Shown here in pieces: positions 35,001 to 46,577 of a DNA stretch of 64,000 bases. The position numbers were made by a program, and so were the translations under genes. The stretch comes from Pontederia crassipes (taxonomy: Eukaryota; Streptophyta; Magnoliopsida; Commelinales; Pontederiaceae). Each line of letters begins with the position of its first letter. Position 1 is the stretch's first letter. Under the pieces are notes generated by a model. It was not told the DNA's origin. It did not search any database and saw only the letters and a list, made by a program, of their open reading frames with translations. Location of the stretch: contig CM060186.1 of the NCBI GenBank assembly GCA_030549335.1, positions 20,203,189-20,267,188 of the forward strand, read 5' to 3'.

Positions 35001-38000
35001 ATACGCCCCTCAGAATCCAAGAACGTGGACCACTGTCATTGAATACCAGAATGAGCCTCAAATATCATAAAGAAATTCCATAAGAAAGCTTATGTTCATA
35101 CAACCAAGATCCCATTACACAGAATGCTAACAAGATAAGCTTGTTCGGTAAGAAATGCATTGGAAAAACATAAAATGTGGACGACATATCCTGGGCAGCT
35201 TAAAAATATAAACATTTAAGCAACTGGTAAAAAGCAATTCATCTCACACCCCAATTGCCAATCAATACACTAAAAATGGAAGGACGATGTTGCTCCAAAG
35301 ATTGGGAAGTTCGACAGAGATTGAGACAAAAGGTAGTTTAAAAGTTTTTTTGTGTCAAGAAAGGTAAAAGAAAAGTTATGACTAGTCAAACACAAACGGT
35401 AATAAATATTAACTCTGATGTAGCTCAGAAGCAGACCCGTAAGTTTTATAACTTTGAAACACAACGAATCAAACAGAATGGGCAAAAAGCAATACATCTC
35501 ACACCCCAATTGGACATCAATACACTAGAATTGGAAGGATGATGTTGCTCAAAAGATTGGGAAGCTTAACAGAGGTTGAGATAAAAGGTAGTTTAAAAGT
35601 TTTTTTGTGGCAAGAACGGTAAAAGAAAAGTTATGACTAGTCAAACTCAAACGGTAATAAATATTAATTCTGATGTAGCTCAGAAGCAGATCCGTAAGCT
35701 TTATAACTTTGAACACAACTACTCAAACAGGATGGAAGGTGTTGATTATGGGTTTTTTATATTTAGATTAAATTAAAACATAACTGGCCCAGAGACTAAA
35801 GAAACTTAGAAACCATAAACAAAATGGAACTTACCTCTTCATCAGACAAAGGAGGCTTCCTTTGTCTTCCCCAAACCAATGGCAACTTTTCAAACTGCCA
35901 AAAGAACAATTTGATAAGGAAATCAAATAAATGATAATAGTAATTGTATTCAAAATATCACATTTGTATATGAAATCAGAAAAAATCATCACAGGATGTC
36001 TCAAAAGGTTCAGATTGTTAAGTCCATAAAACTCATAGAGCTGTTCAAATCATAAATTTGCAAGAAGAAACTAGAACACAAACAAATAAATCCTTGTTAA
36101 AGGATATTATGACCATGAATCTATGCCCTCATTAATAACATCAGCCCCTTTTGAGAAAATAAACAACAAAAAACCAACTGTAGCAGACAGATATGTCATG
36201 TTATTCCACTATAATTTGCAGTAGTTAGATGGCTTCTGTCAGGAATGACTTTGCATCATATTCTAACTTCAGTAGCTAAACAGATGTTTCCCTTCAAACT
36301 TGAGAAATGTTGGGTGTGGAAAAAAGAGCTTCCAATGTGATGCAAATCCTCCACACTATACAACCTCTCAAAAATTGCTAAGCCGGGAATGAGGGCGTGG
36401 TGCAGTGGCACACCCCTTGACTTGAAGACCAAGTGGTCTCGAGTTCAAATCCCACCATAGGAGTCATGTGCTCCATTTATTATCAAGTTATCTTTCTTTC
36501 CTTGCACGTGGCTTTGAGCCTCCTCATGTAGACGGGAAAAAAACTGCTAAATAAAAAAACTGTGGATCTTCTTCTTTCTACTCATTGCTTAGCACATAAG
36601 ACCGGCTGAACAAGTTCACAAAGTCCATCTAAATTCCTTCAATTCTATATTCTACATCCATTTCACACATAATGTAAAATCAGTAGTTAAGTTGACTTTG
36701 ATCTCACGAAAAGAAAGTTGACAAGAAATAACGACCCATAAAAATGTAAAATTTTTTACGTCATCCCAGAAACACATAATAGAAATTTGTCAAGAGAAAG
36801 ATAGATGCATCATACACTGCTACAACTTGTAGTTTAACATAGAAGGAAAGAAAGTTAAAACTCTAACGATATCATAGTATGAACAACTGAGATGTTTATG
36901 TAGCAACAACTTTAATTACCTCTAGTGGTTCTGACACCACTGAACCCACATCTGTAGTTGTCTCCTTGGAAATGTCATCAGGTTTATTAGTTGAATCACG
37001 CAAATCGTAACTATCTTGATGCTTTTTCTCGTAAGAATTAAAGCCATCATAATTACTTTCACGGAATATGTGTGAGGTTGCTTCACGAGCAAATTTTGTA
37101 ACAAGTGAAAATTTCTCAAGGACCTGAATTGAAATATCATGGGCAGGATCATGAGACTTGTGCTTTGGACGTCCCTTGTACTCGGAAATCCCAGAAGACC
37201 CATCATATCTAATTCCATTTTGACCTTCTGAAATGGTAAGTGAAGAAGCTGGACTAACCGCATCATGTGGAGATGCTTTGTTCGCAACTGCAACAACCCT
37301 TGGAAGCTCAAGGGATGACAAGCTTCTCTGCAATGAGCACAAAAAGGAATAAGCCAAGAGTTGGCTAACCAAGAATATGCTAAATGAAAAAGCAGTAAAC
37401 AAACTAATTTATTGTCAACAAGTATCATTATCAAACAAAGATCATCCGAGAATAGGGATCATGAGACTTGTGTCCAAATATTCAAATGCCACAAAGTAAA
37501 ATAATTGATCCTTGAATGAAATATTTGGTGTCCAAGAGTTTAAATAGTCGCACAGCATGTATCAGTGACCCAAAAGAACATGAACATTGTGACCTAGAAG
37601 GCTTTTTTAGTGCTATATAGGTACCGGGTATGCTAAAAACAAAAGTTTATCTTAGAGAGCTGAATACAAATAAAAATTAAACCCAAGTCTATTTGTGCAA
37701 GCTTCACCTTTTAAAGGAAAATACTTAGCTCGTAGAATTAAAAATTAGGCTAATTCCTCTTACCTACCCCCCATGCTATAGGATATTTACCTATCTAACG
37801 TGTATTAAGAAAATGTCTATAGCCCCTCTAGACTAGCTTATTTTTTACAAGTTGCCCTTTTTGTCAAATTTTCTGATGAAAAAGCAGTAGAAAGTCAAAC
37901 TTACTCTTTAAATATATACACTTACAAAAAGTTGAAAATTACAACAACAAAAAAAACGAAGGGGAGCGCCCCAGGGGTGGCATCCTGTAAAATTTTTTCT

Positions 38001-41000
38001 AATTGTTTTTTTCTAAAATCAATGCAAATTTTTTAGGACTGTAAAATATTTATGATAAAAACATTTGAAAATCTTTTTTGAATACAGAAAATGGCAGAAA
38101 AGTCATTTTTCATAAATGTTAACAAAAATATATAGAAGAAAAGAGTGACACATAAAAAATACCGAAGTTTAGGGTAGATGCAAAGTGTGTCATAGTTCGG
38201 AAGAAGTTAGAAAACTAATCCTCAAAGATTTTAACAATAAGCATGGCGAGGAAAGTATAATCGAGCAAAACAATTATCCAAACTATTGTGACATACCACT
38301 GAAAAGTTGTGTTGAGTGGTAATCTCAAGATCAGATTCTTGTAATTTTTTCATCAATTTTAAAATGTTTGACTCGTAGCCGTGTTGGTAATTGAATATGC
38401 AAAATTCAATCTTGGTCTGATTTGATGCTTATGTGATTCAAATTACTTAATGCCTTAAGGATTTTTTGAAAGGAGTACCTTGTTAAGTATTCCCCTCAAA
38501 TAATTGGATCTTGCAATTATCTCAACAATAAATGTACAAGTAACACTATCTTAATAATTGGATCTTGTTAAGCACGAAGAATACAAGTTTTGTTTTTCTT
38601 CGTAAAAATATCAATTATCACATATCAACATAGAGAATTCTACAGATATCATAAACTAACTGCTAACAACTATAGAGCAAATCATTCACCTGAAGGGGAT
38701 CCTCAAAATTATTTACAAGAAACACATTCGCATCATCAGCAGACCTGAAGAAAGCAATCCACATTTGAAGAAATTGAGTCAAGAATATACTAACCCCACA
38801 TGCAAAACGAAGAACATAAAATAAAAGAATAAAACATATACAGGAAACTAAATTTATTTCTAGTTCCATTTTATTAACACTTTGGATTGTGCAACTTTGT
38901 ATCGAATTTTTCAAACTGCACGGTCATGGTTCTCACTTGTAAATTTTCTAAAAATGAGATACCAAATAAAAAAATCAAACAAGCAAGAAAAAATTACATA
39001 GACAGAAGAAAAACATCTTTGGCAATCACTAAAGAGTTAAATTCTTTGTGATGTGGTCACACAGATTACGATTCTGAAACTAAAACAACACCATCTGTGA
39101 CAATATTTTCCCTTTGCAGGAGAACTAAAAATATTGGATTATAAATGTGAGACAACTAGAAACAAGCAACATCAGATTGCAGCATCTAAACAAGAATGTA
39201 AAAGTGTCATATTTTCCTTCTCAAAGGACTACTACAAATATAAATTAAGTGATTGACTGATTAAACAAGACAATGTATAAATTCTAACTATGCACATATA
39301 ACCAATTTATGGCATCATAGACTATTAAACTTCTACAGCACGTAGGGAAAGGAAGTCATGCTTTAGGTTCACCTATCCATGTCATATATCTAATCTTGAA
39401 AAGGCAAGAAAATATGCTACACTAATCATTTACTGACACTTTCCAAGTTTTGATCATGCTTCATGAGTGACCTTGTTATGAGGTTTTAAGGTAGACTAAC
39501 TTATTTGTTTCATTGAAAGGAAGTTTTCTACTGAAAAATGTTTTAGAAAGTTTTCATTTATTTGTTTTATGAAAAATCCTGTTCTACTGCTGCCTGTTTG
39601 CGCCCATTTTGTTTTTTTTCTACTTTCTGCGCTTTTGTGTTGTGTTTTTGTGGCCCGCGGATGATGTAACTTTCTCGATTGAACTTGGTATTTATAATAA
39701 GTGGCCTGGATGATTAACACATTGTTAATCATCCTTTTTACCTCCCAAAAAAATAAAACTAAAATTACATTAATACCAGAGATCGTCTGAGAAAGGAAAA
39801 ACTATTCCCCTCTTCAAAAAAGGTCACATTTACCCCAAAGTTGTATACAACCTTTTGATCAACTGAAAAAAAAATTGGTTGACCAAGATTTTCCTAATTG
39901 TCAGACATAAGAAAACCAGTTTCTGGTCTTTTTTTCCTGAAAAATGTTTTCATTCAAACAGAGATAAGAAATGATTGATTGATAAAACATACAAGAAAGA
40001 CAAATAATAATAACCAACCTTACAATAAAAACATGCTGCCTCAAAGTAGCGAGAAATTCACGAACACCACCAGTGTAGAAGTAAAAAGGGGCGTATGCAA
40101 GTCCTGCATTAAAGCCATTTGCTTCAATTGTTAAATCAAAAACTTACATCCACAAAAAATTACTCTTTGGATACATTCAAGCAAGCCATAATATTATTAT
40201 TTAACAACATGACCAGAAGTAAAACAAATCCAAAAGAAATATAAACATGATTGTTCGGCTACGCATGGACACAATCATGGACCAATTACACCGCTAAAGG
40301 TAAGGGTAAATTTCACTAAATACCTCCAACTTTACTCGTAATCCCATCGTTACCCTCCAACTTCACTTTGTAACTAAACTACCCTCCATCTTTTAACTTG
40401 TTTCACTAAATGCCCGTCCTTTCTACTGGGAAAAGCCAATTTCAGGATCACGTGGCATCTTATTCTAAAAATAAAATTTATATACAACATTAAACAAATA
40501 TTGAAATAATATACAAACAACAACAAAGCCTTATCCCACTAGGTGGGGTCGGCTAAATATTGAAATAATATAAAATTTTAAAAAAAAAAAGAGGGGGCAC
40601 TGGGGCAGTGCACCCTCTTCTCCCTCCAGCCGCCGCCGGTCGGTGCTCAGGCGGCTGGAGGGAGAGGGGGAGTGGGCGACTGCCCCCTTCCCCTCTCCTC
40701 TCCGGCGCCGGGGAGGAGAGGGGGCCCCTCCCCCTCCTATGTGCCGCTTGCGAGTTGTCCGATCTCTCTTCCCTGGCACCCAATCTCACCCCATGTGAGC
40801 TCTCACCGCCAGCTGGTCACACCGTCTCAGAAAAGACGATCTCCCACATTTGGTGTCCCGCCCTCAGATCCGTGGCCAGGAGATGGCGAGGCTCTGGTTT
40901 TTATTCGCCTCCCTGCTGCTCGTCACCGGCTGTGCGGCGTGGAGCTGCGGCGCTTTGGCGCTCTCATCGAAGCTTGTCCACCGCTTCTCCAACGAGGCAC

Positions 41001-43983
41001 AGGCTGTCGCAGTGTCCCACGGGGACGACGGGAGATGGCCCTTGCGCCGGAGCAAAGAGTACTACGAAATGCTGGCGAGGCAGGATCTCCAGCAGCAGAG
41101 GCCCGCTCTTCCCAGCTGAGGGCAGAGTCCTCTCTGGGAAACGATGAGAAATGGTGGACAACCTCCTCTCCGGCGCCTGAGCACCAGCCAACAGCGGCTG
41201 GAGGGAGAGGGAGAGGGGGCGCACAGGCCCCCTCATTTTTTAAATTTTTTATATTAGTTTAATGTTTTATATAATTTTTATTTTAAAATAAGATGCCACA
41301 TCAGCGAAACAACCGGGAACTGGCTATTCCCTGTCGAAAGAGCATTTAGTAAAACAAGTTAAAATATGTAGAGTAGTCTGGTTACAAAGTGAAGTTAGAG
41401 TGTAGCAATTAGAAAGCGTCAAAGTTAGAGGGTATTTAGTGAAATTTAACCCCTAAAGATAAGGATATAGCCGTCATGTATCCAAACATGAAACCATATA
41501 TAAAAACACCAACCAAAATATGACCCAGTTTGAAATTAGTGTTAGTAGAATAGGAATTTCTAGGACGTTTCAAAAACAATTCTAGGAGCCCTATAGTGAA
41601 TATTGAAGCATGTTTCATAAGAGGACAACTCCCAAGAAGTTGATCCAGTAGTACTCCAATTACTTTTTGAAAAAGGATAATAATCCAATTACAGTCCATG
41701 TAAGAGTGAAGTGAACTGAAAAGTTAGTGACAAAGCTCATCTGAAAGTTAAAATATCTTTCAAGACATCGTAGAAAAATTTTAATCTGTCTAGTTCAACG
41801 CTTCGATAAAAAAAATGGAGAGCCAATCAGAGTTAACAATCATCAGGTGTTTCTAAATGGATGACACATTTCATCAGGGACTGGAGCCGTCTTTGTTAGG
41901 TGCCATCTGGGCTGCAGTTTTTTGCAGTTGTTTCCGTGCTGGTGTTTTGTATGCTTTTGTGCTGCATGCGTGTGGCATCGCAAGTGATGTAGTTTCTTCG
42001 ATTTTCAGTTGAAATAGAAAGTGGCGTGGATGATTAACAGGTTCAGGTTGTTAATCATCCTTTTTACCTCTCAAAAAAATTAAATGATAAGACTATGAAT
42101 ATCCTAGTTCATATATATGTTGATTTTTTCTTTGGGTGACAACATAGGCGGCCATGAACACATTTACAACATAAATTCCACACTTTCTGCTTTCAAATGA
42201 AGAGGGAGGTAGTAACTTGCGATTAAGTTCAATACTTTATTACATTTTTTAGAATGTAAAAATTGAGATGTTTCTAAGAATGCATACTTATCATATATTA
42301 GGAAAAGAAGGATCAAATAAGCTGTTGAAAAAAACATGATATTATTCTGAAGTAGTGAAATGGCACTAGACATCTAGTAGCAAAATGAACGGGAAAAGAG
42401 AATTACTTCCAATTTCTAAGGAGAGAGGAAATATTCGCAAAAAGAGGGTTTGCCATCATGCTTCTACTCTATTCTTCTTGTGCCAAATGCAATGTCTTCA
42501 CTCGAAAACAAGGTAGTTTCTACAGCTTTACTTGAATACATTGTTCAATGCAACTATGTGGTTAAAAATACTCATGATTAGGTGAATATGGTGCTTGAAA
42601 CAACTTCAACACCCAATGATAAAGAAACTCAATAAAAGAGAAAATATTCATGAAAGTAGTCCATTCAGACACACAAGTACGCAGCATAAATAAGAATTCA
42701 TAAAAAATTTCTGAATATATTGTGCTGCTCATTAAAAAGCTCGAAGAACTCCATAAAGAATATTATTAATTGATCTATATAAAGAATATATTGTGCTATC
42801 GAATCTCATGAACATGGATCAACGAATTGGCGTCGTATGATCCATGTAGCCGACCCCACCTAGTGGGATAAGGCTTTGTTGTTGTTGTTGTTGATCTATA
42901 TGTAAAAATGCAGAACCAGTGTAAGCCAATGCAAACATACAAGGGTTTAGAGAAAATGGAACTGTTTTGTCATGTTTAACAATGATAAGGAACCAAATAA
43001 CTTTTGACCATAGACAATGACAACTTTCACCTGATGAGAGAACAATAATTATGTATTGCCAGCCAAGGGTAGGGGTATGCCTCCTGATGGAATGCACATC
43101 GGTAATTGGCACAGCCTTGATGGTGTAAAGATTCCTATCTGCTTATCAAGAAGAGATCTTATAATAACGTGTGGCATCCCTTGATTCCATAAAATCGACG
43201 ATACAAGTCCTAAAATTTAACCTTTCTCCAGCGCTGCAGAGTGCGAACTTCTCCCAAGAAAATCCGTCCCATCCGCATTAGGCTTGTTCGGAATCCATGA
43301 CTGCGACACGAATTTCCCAAAAAACATATAAATGAAAAATGAATTAATTCAAATTGACAAGAAAAACAAACACCCAATTAAGGTTCCAATAACTACTATC
43401 AAAGGGAAAGGTCTTTTTTTAACGCACACACAGAGTATGAACAAGTCTTTTTTTCCCCATAATGAATAACAGTAAGTCCCCAGTAACATACTTCAAATTT
43501 CAAGCGAAGCAAAAGCTAAAGTTCACGGCCCCAAGAGAAATATCATGCCAAGAAAAGCCCAAAAGATAGCTAAAAAGGAAATTCAACAGCACTGAGCATA
43601 CAAGAAGGAACCAGAAAATGCCATACCAGAAACAAGGAGGAGCCTTGTTTGGTGAGGCGGAGGCGGCCGACGATGCGCTCGGACGCGTACTGCGTAGGGT
43701 GGATCGCGACATTATCCTTGGCGTACACCACCTCAGCCGACCCCCCGCCGCCGAAGTCGCTGGACGCGCTCTTCTCCGAATCGCTCCGCATCATCCTAGT
43801 CGCACCTCTCGCCTGCCATCGAGTGAAAAGAAAACAGATCAGAGGAAATTGTGGTGGGGGGGAGGGCAATCCAAAATGGACCGATGGGGGCGAATCTGCA
43901 TCGGAGATCCACACCTGGCATTGAGATGCTGCGGCGGCGTAGTCCGAGTCGTCGGAGAGATCGTGCTGCTCGTTCTCGTGCAT
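32004..43983 (-). CDS. RabGAP/TBC domain protein (TBC1D15-like), 15 exons, 675 aa
   Basis: Exons (minus strand): 43983-43915, 43812-43627, 43300-43222, 43138-43031, 40103-40019, 38744-38690, 37327-36920, 35894-35835, 35032-34934, 34846-34736, 33844-33773, 33674-33558, 32892-32743, 32630-32530, 32331-32004. All introns are GT-AG and phases fit, giving 675 aa. The N-terminal part (IHPTQYASERIVGRL, VHSIRRHTPTLGWQY, FYFYTGGVREFL) matches the plant At5g52580 group. The TBC domain spans about residues 365-600, with the arginine-finger motif IDKDVVR (Arg446) and the glutamine finger YCQ (Gln483), both intact. It ends SLPVETDAGLYPQEDDVL, as orthologues do. TBC proteins speed GTP hydrolysis by Rab GTPases in membrane traffic; the Rab partner is unknown. 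Intron 4 (40104-43030) is enlarged by a Pack-MULE. Confidence 0.96.
33060..33245. repeat. Short diverged duplication in a RabGAP intron
   Basis: Two copies of a roughly 70-bp segment (about 33066-33126 and 33186-33245) share ATGCAT-AGRCAT, CCATATGCATAAATCA/CACATGCATAAATCA and GGGAGAG/AAGAGAG. No coding role. Confidence 0.4.
35232..35720. repeat. Tandem duplication, roughly 235-bp units, in RabGAP intron 8
   Basis: Positions 35232-35465 and 35487-35720 are about 90% alike by eye (CATCTCACACCCCAATTG, AAAAGTTATGACTAGTCAAA, GATGTAGCTCAGAAGCAGA). The unit lies in the intron between exons 8 and 9 and does not touch an exon. Confidence 0.85.
36382..36540 (+). mobile_element. tRNA-derived SINE in a RabGAP intron
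   Basis: The element has a Pol III A box (TGGTGCAGTGG, 36398-36408) and B box (GAGTTCAAATCC, 36441-36452) at tRNA-like spacing, then an unrelated body of about 85 bp and an A-run. Flanks AAATTGCTAA (36372-36381) and AAACTGCTAA (36541-36550) form a 10-bp target duplication with one mismatch. It lies antisense to the gene. Confidence 0.8.
39590..39753 (+). mobile_element. LINE-type 3' end with terminal hairpin, copy 1
   Basis: This is a 5'-truncated 3' UTR ending in the inverted repeat GGATGATTAACA...TGTTAATCATCC (39709-39734), then TTTTTACCTCCC and an A-run. It shares GTTTTGT, GATGTAACTTTCTCGATT and the hairpin with the copy at 41880-42068. It lies in RabGAP intron 5, antisense to the gene. 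Confidence 0.6.
40514..40554 (-). mobile_element. 41-bp retroposon tail with 18-bp target duplication, inside the MULE arm
   Basis: The insert reads, on the minus strand, AGCCGACCCCACCTAGTGGG then ATAAGGC and a (TTG)n tail. This is a 3' end I know from plant SINEs and LINEs with TTG tails (Au-SINE and RTE types). It is flanked by perfect 18-bp copies of AAATATTGAAATAATATA (40496-40513 and 40555-40572). It postdates the MULE. Confidence 0.85.
40883..41119 (+). pseudogene. Captured N-terminal fragment of an A1-type aspartic protease
   Basis: ATG at 40883 opens a 78-codon frame: MARLWFLFASLLLVTGCAA (signal-peptide-like), then SSKLVHRFSNEA, RRSKEYYEMLARQDLQQQR and a stop. SSKL(I/V)HRFSxEA and (K/S)xEYY..L...D...QR are the N-terminal hallmarks of the plant aspartyl protease group of At5g10080. 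LFPAEG and SLGNDEKWW follow in other frames, matching the next family block, so the captured piece runs past a frameshift. The catalytic Asp-Thr-Gly regions are absent, so it cannot be an active protease. It is expected to descend from a host gene elsewhere in the genome. Confidence 0.65.
41655..41692 (-). repeat. Micro-insertion of a LINE-type tail, minus orientation
   Basis: TTTTTGAAAAAGGATAATAA (41664-41683) lies between 9-bp copies of TCCAATTAC (41655-41663, 41684-41692). On the minus strand it reads TTATTATCCTTTTTCAAAAA, which resembles the end of the hairpin-bearing LINE tails nearby (AATCATCCTTTTTACCTC then A's). Confidence 0.65.
41880..42068 (+). mobile_element. LINE-type 3' end with terminal hairpin, copy 2
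   Basis: This is a 5'-truncated 3' UTR with GATGTAGTTTCTTCGATTTT, then the hairpin GGATGATTAACA...TTGTTAATCATCC (42028-42060), TTTTTACCTCTC and an A-run. It is the sister of the copy at 39590-39753. It lies in RabGAP intron 4, just outside the MULE. Confidence 0.6.
42781..42890 (+). mobile_element. SINE-like insertion ending in (TTG)n, RabGAP intron 4
   Basis: This 110-bp insert ends TGTAGCCGACCCCACCTAGT, GGGATAAGGCTTTG and (TTG)n, the same 3' end as the 41-bp insert at 40514-40554 but in the opposite orientation. The flanks TTGATCTATAT (42770-42780 and 42891-42901) are a perfect 11-bp target duplication. Confidence 0.75.
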
Positions 43984-46211
43984 CGATCCCGATCACTGAC
44001 CCTGTTATTTTCTTCTTCCCTTCTCTTCTTTTCTCGTTTTCTCTGGGGGAGAAGTGTTCGTCGAAGAATTGGGGGAGGGAGAGATGGAAGAGCCTCCTTT
44101 AGGTGGGAATGGCAGAACGAAGCAGGCGGTTGGGAGGACACGAGTGGGTAGACGGACGCGAGTAGTATACACGTTTCCAGCGCAAGCAGGCCGCTCAAGC
44201 CAGGGGGTCCCACCGTCACTGTTATTGGATTCGTTGGAATTGTGGTCGAGGGCGCGTGTGCGACCGGGAGTGGAAAATAGAAGTGCTCCCGGGTAACTTA
44301 GCCACGAAGACAGCCCCGTTTGCGTCGACGCGGCTAAGGCTTCATTTTTATTTCTTTTGTGGAAAATAGAAGATAAGAAAGTAATAAAAACTTAAAACTT
44401 GCGTTTGCTAGAGAAAAAAAAATGTCTCTTTTTTTGTCTTTTGTTGTTTAATAGGCGGAGGAAGTTTTAGTTGTTTCATTTTCAAACTGTTGTTAATATT
44501 ATGATGATAATTCATATAATCTAACCAAGGGAGCTAACAATTTGAAAATGTCACTCATCTCGATCAATATATTTCGGTCCAATGAATAAAATAATATGAA
44601 GTCAAATGCATTTCTTGTAATGACATTTAGGTTGAGAGTGATCATGAGTTTATATGTAATTATTTTTTTCTTCGAAACGTATTTTAGATTCATGCGGATC
44701 AAAAATTTAAAGCAAACAATATTTGATAACGCCAAGGGATGTTACAAAATGGACTTGAGTCATGTGAAAAATACAGGTGATTAATACGGATTGTTCAGTA
44801 AGGACGTTGAACTTTTTAAGAATAGAAAATTATAATGACCTGAGGTTTAAGGATCAAGATAATTTAATTAAATCATTTCACATGGACAAAATATATACGA
44901 AATTGCTATCTCCTCAATACAAGTTTTAAATTTGTGTAGTCTAAAACTAATAAGTAATAATATTTTGATTAGGTCGATCGTGTTATCTTTCAGCATTACA
45001 TTACGGTGAAAATGAATATTTTATTTTAAAAAATAAAATCAAATATTCATTAAAATTAATCACAATTAATTATTAGCTAAATATATTCCCATGTTGTGAA
45101 TGTTGTAATTGTTATTGAAATAGTTCCATATTTAAAGACCTGCACATGCAGGCACTGTTTAAATATATTCCATCGAGTTTTTGTGCAACCAGGGAACAAA
45201 ACTGAACATATTTTTTTTATCTTTTTAATGTAAGAACGGCTCGTCAATTGTCTACTCTAGGTAATATGATAGTGTGAGAAAAATCATACATTTTTATTTT
45301 TTTATTAACTTCAGTTTAATAAATGTTTTCTTATTGATATACGTAAAATTTTTAATTTCTTTCTTTTGTGCTCTCTTGTATTTAAAATCATGATTAAATA
45401 TTTTGGTGATTCATTATTCAATATTTTAATTATTGCAATTGAATGATAAAATTGTTCTTTCTATTTATCATTTTTTATCTATTTAATATTAAATAATCCA
45501 AATATAATTAATTGATATTGAAACCATAACTTAATATTGTCAATTGTGTAAATTTGTGTTTTATTTTAAAAAATCGTTGTGAAATTAATTTTAACAATCC
45601 ACACAAATTATTACTTTTTTTACTACTTAAAACTACAATTAATGCTATCAAAGTAAATCATTTTGTGTTAGTTGATTTTAATAAAATGTGAAGCCACTCA
45701 AGAAATGTTATGCTTCCACCATTGTTTAAGGATGATTTTGAACATTGACAAATAAATTAATTCTATTTGTAGTTTTCTTAAAATTTTGTCCTCGTTTTTT
45801 TTTCATTTACTCTCCTTCCTCTATATTATCATTTTCATAAATGTTATCATTTAATTAGATATTTTAATTTTTACTTTTTAATAAGTGATTTTTTTTGTCA
45901 TGTCTCCCCTTTCTTCTCCAATCATTTTTTTTTTCATTCCTTTGTTTAAATCTGTCTTCCTTACATAATAAGTTAAATTCTGTCGTTTGATTTTATAAAT
46001 AATCACACCATTTCTATATCACATATTTCATATTCTAATTCAATCCAAATACTATAAAGGATAAAATCTTGAATATCTATTAATGTTCAATTCAGCGACG
46101 CTAGTGGGATCCACCGTTGGATTGCGATCTCATGCTCAGGGGTGTCGTCTCATGGTGCGAAGCCCTCCGGGGCATCGCACACACATTAATTCCATATTTA
46201 GATATTTCTTT
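43984..46211. other. RabGAP upstream region and AT-rich spacer with LTR-like debris
   Basis: Positions 43984-44300 are the GC-rich leader and promoter region of the minus-strand RabGAP gene. Beyond this the DNA is AT-rich and gene-free. Segments near 44690-44755 and 44930-44990, and again near 48480-48535, share a degenerate pattern (GGATCRAAAATYTAAARC..., then a GTTACA or GTTAT end). It recalls the ends of Gypsy-type LTRs in plants, probably as old solo-LTR debris. Confidence 0.4.
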
Positions 46212-46219
46212 CTAGTGAT

Positions 46220-46577
46220 GAGCAGCTCCATTCAATCTGTCTAATTTTGATCAGTTCGGATCACCCCTTTTTAGAGTGTTGGATCGGGACGAATTATCCG
46301 ACTATCATTTTTTTCTATTTTTTTATTATAAAAATATTATATATTATTTATTTTAAAATCATAAAAAATTTGTTAAATACTTAAATATTATTGTACACAT
46401 TTAAAAAAATTATTTTAATATATTTGTTTTTGATACAAAATAAAAAATAAAAAATTAGATTCTCGGACCGGGTTGAATCGACTCGGGTCAGAAAAGTCAA
46501 ACATGTATCCAACCCGACCCAAAGTTGAGTCAGGTCAAATCACCGGGTTCACGGGTCGACCCGCCACCCTAAACCCC
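46220..46577. mobile_element. Non-autonomous hAT-like MITE with related empty site nearby
   Basis: A roughly 358-bp insert is bounded by CTAGTGAT (46212-46219 and 46578-46585; the repeat extends to CTAGTGATGAG, so the exact 8-bp duplication is ambiguous). It contains GATCGGGACGAATT and GGTTGAATCGACTCGGGTCA, and ends CGACCCGCCACCCTAAACCC, composition typical of hAT MITEs with TAGGG(A/G)TGG-type ends. A diverged copy of the flanking DNA without the insert lies at about 47558-47765, which confirms an insertion. Confidence 0.65.

Larger units (their letters stand above)
40304..41453. mobile_element. Pack-MULE in RabGAP intron 4, with captured protease fragment
   Basis: Long terminal inverted repeats (outer GGGTAAATTTCACTAAATAC and its complement, with CAACTTCACTTTGTAACTA inside) extend for about 350 bp into GC-rich inner repeats (CGGCTGGAGGGAGAG near both ends). 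The flanks TAAAGGTAA (40295-40303) and TAAAGATAA (41454-41462) form a 9-bp target duplication with one mismatch. There is no transposase. The GC-rich core holds an aspartic-protease N-terminal fragment. The outer repeats resemble the MULE at 5376-7034 in layout and in their CCAACTT...TTTGTAACTA box. Confidence 0.85.

Noticed and set aside
36397-36452. Possible tRNA gene (A and B boxes)
   Set aside because: No cloverleaf or acceptor stem follows, and the A-run plus target duplication identify a SINE.
43618-44151. A 177-codon plus-strand frame across the start of the RabGAP gene
   Set aside because: It is antisense to the first two coding exons and has no family resemblance.
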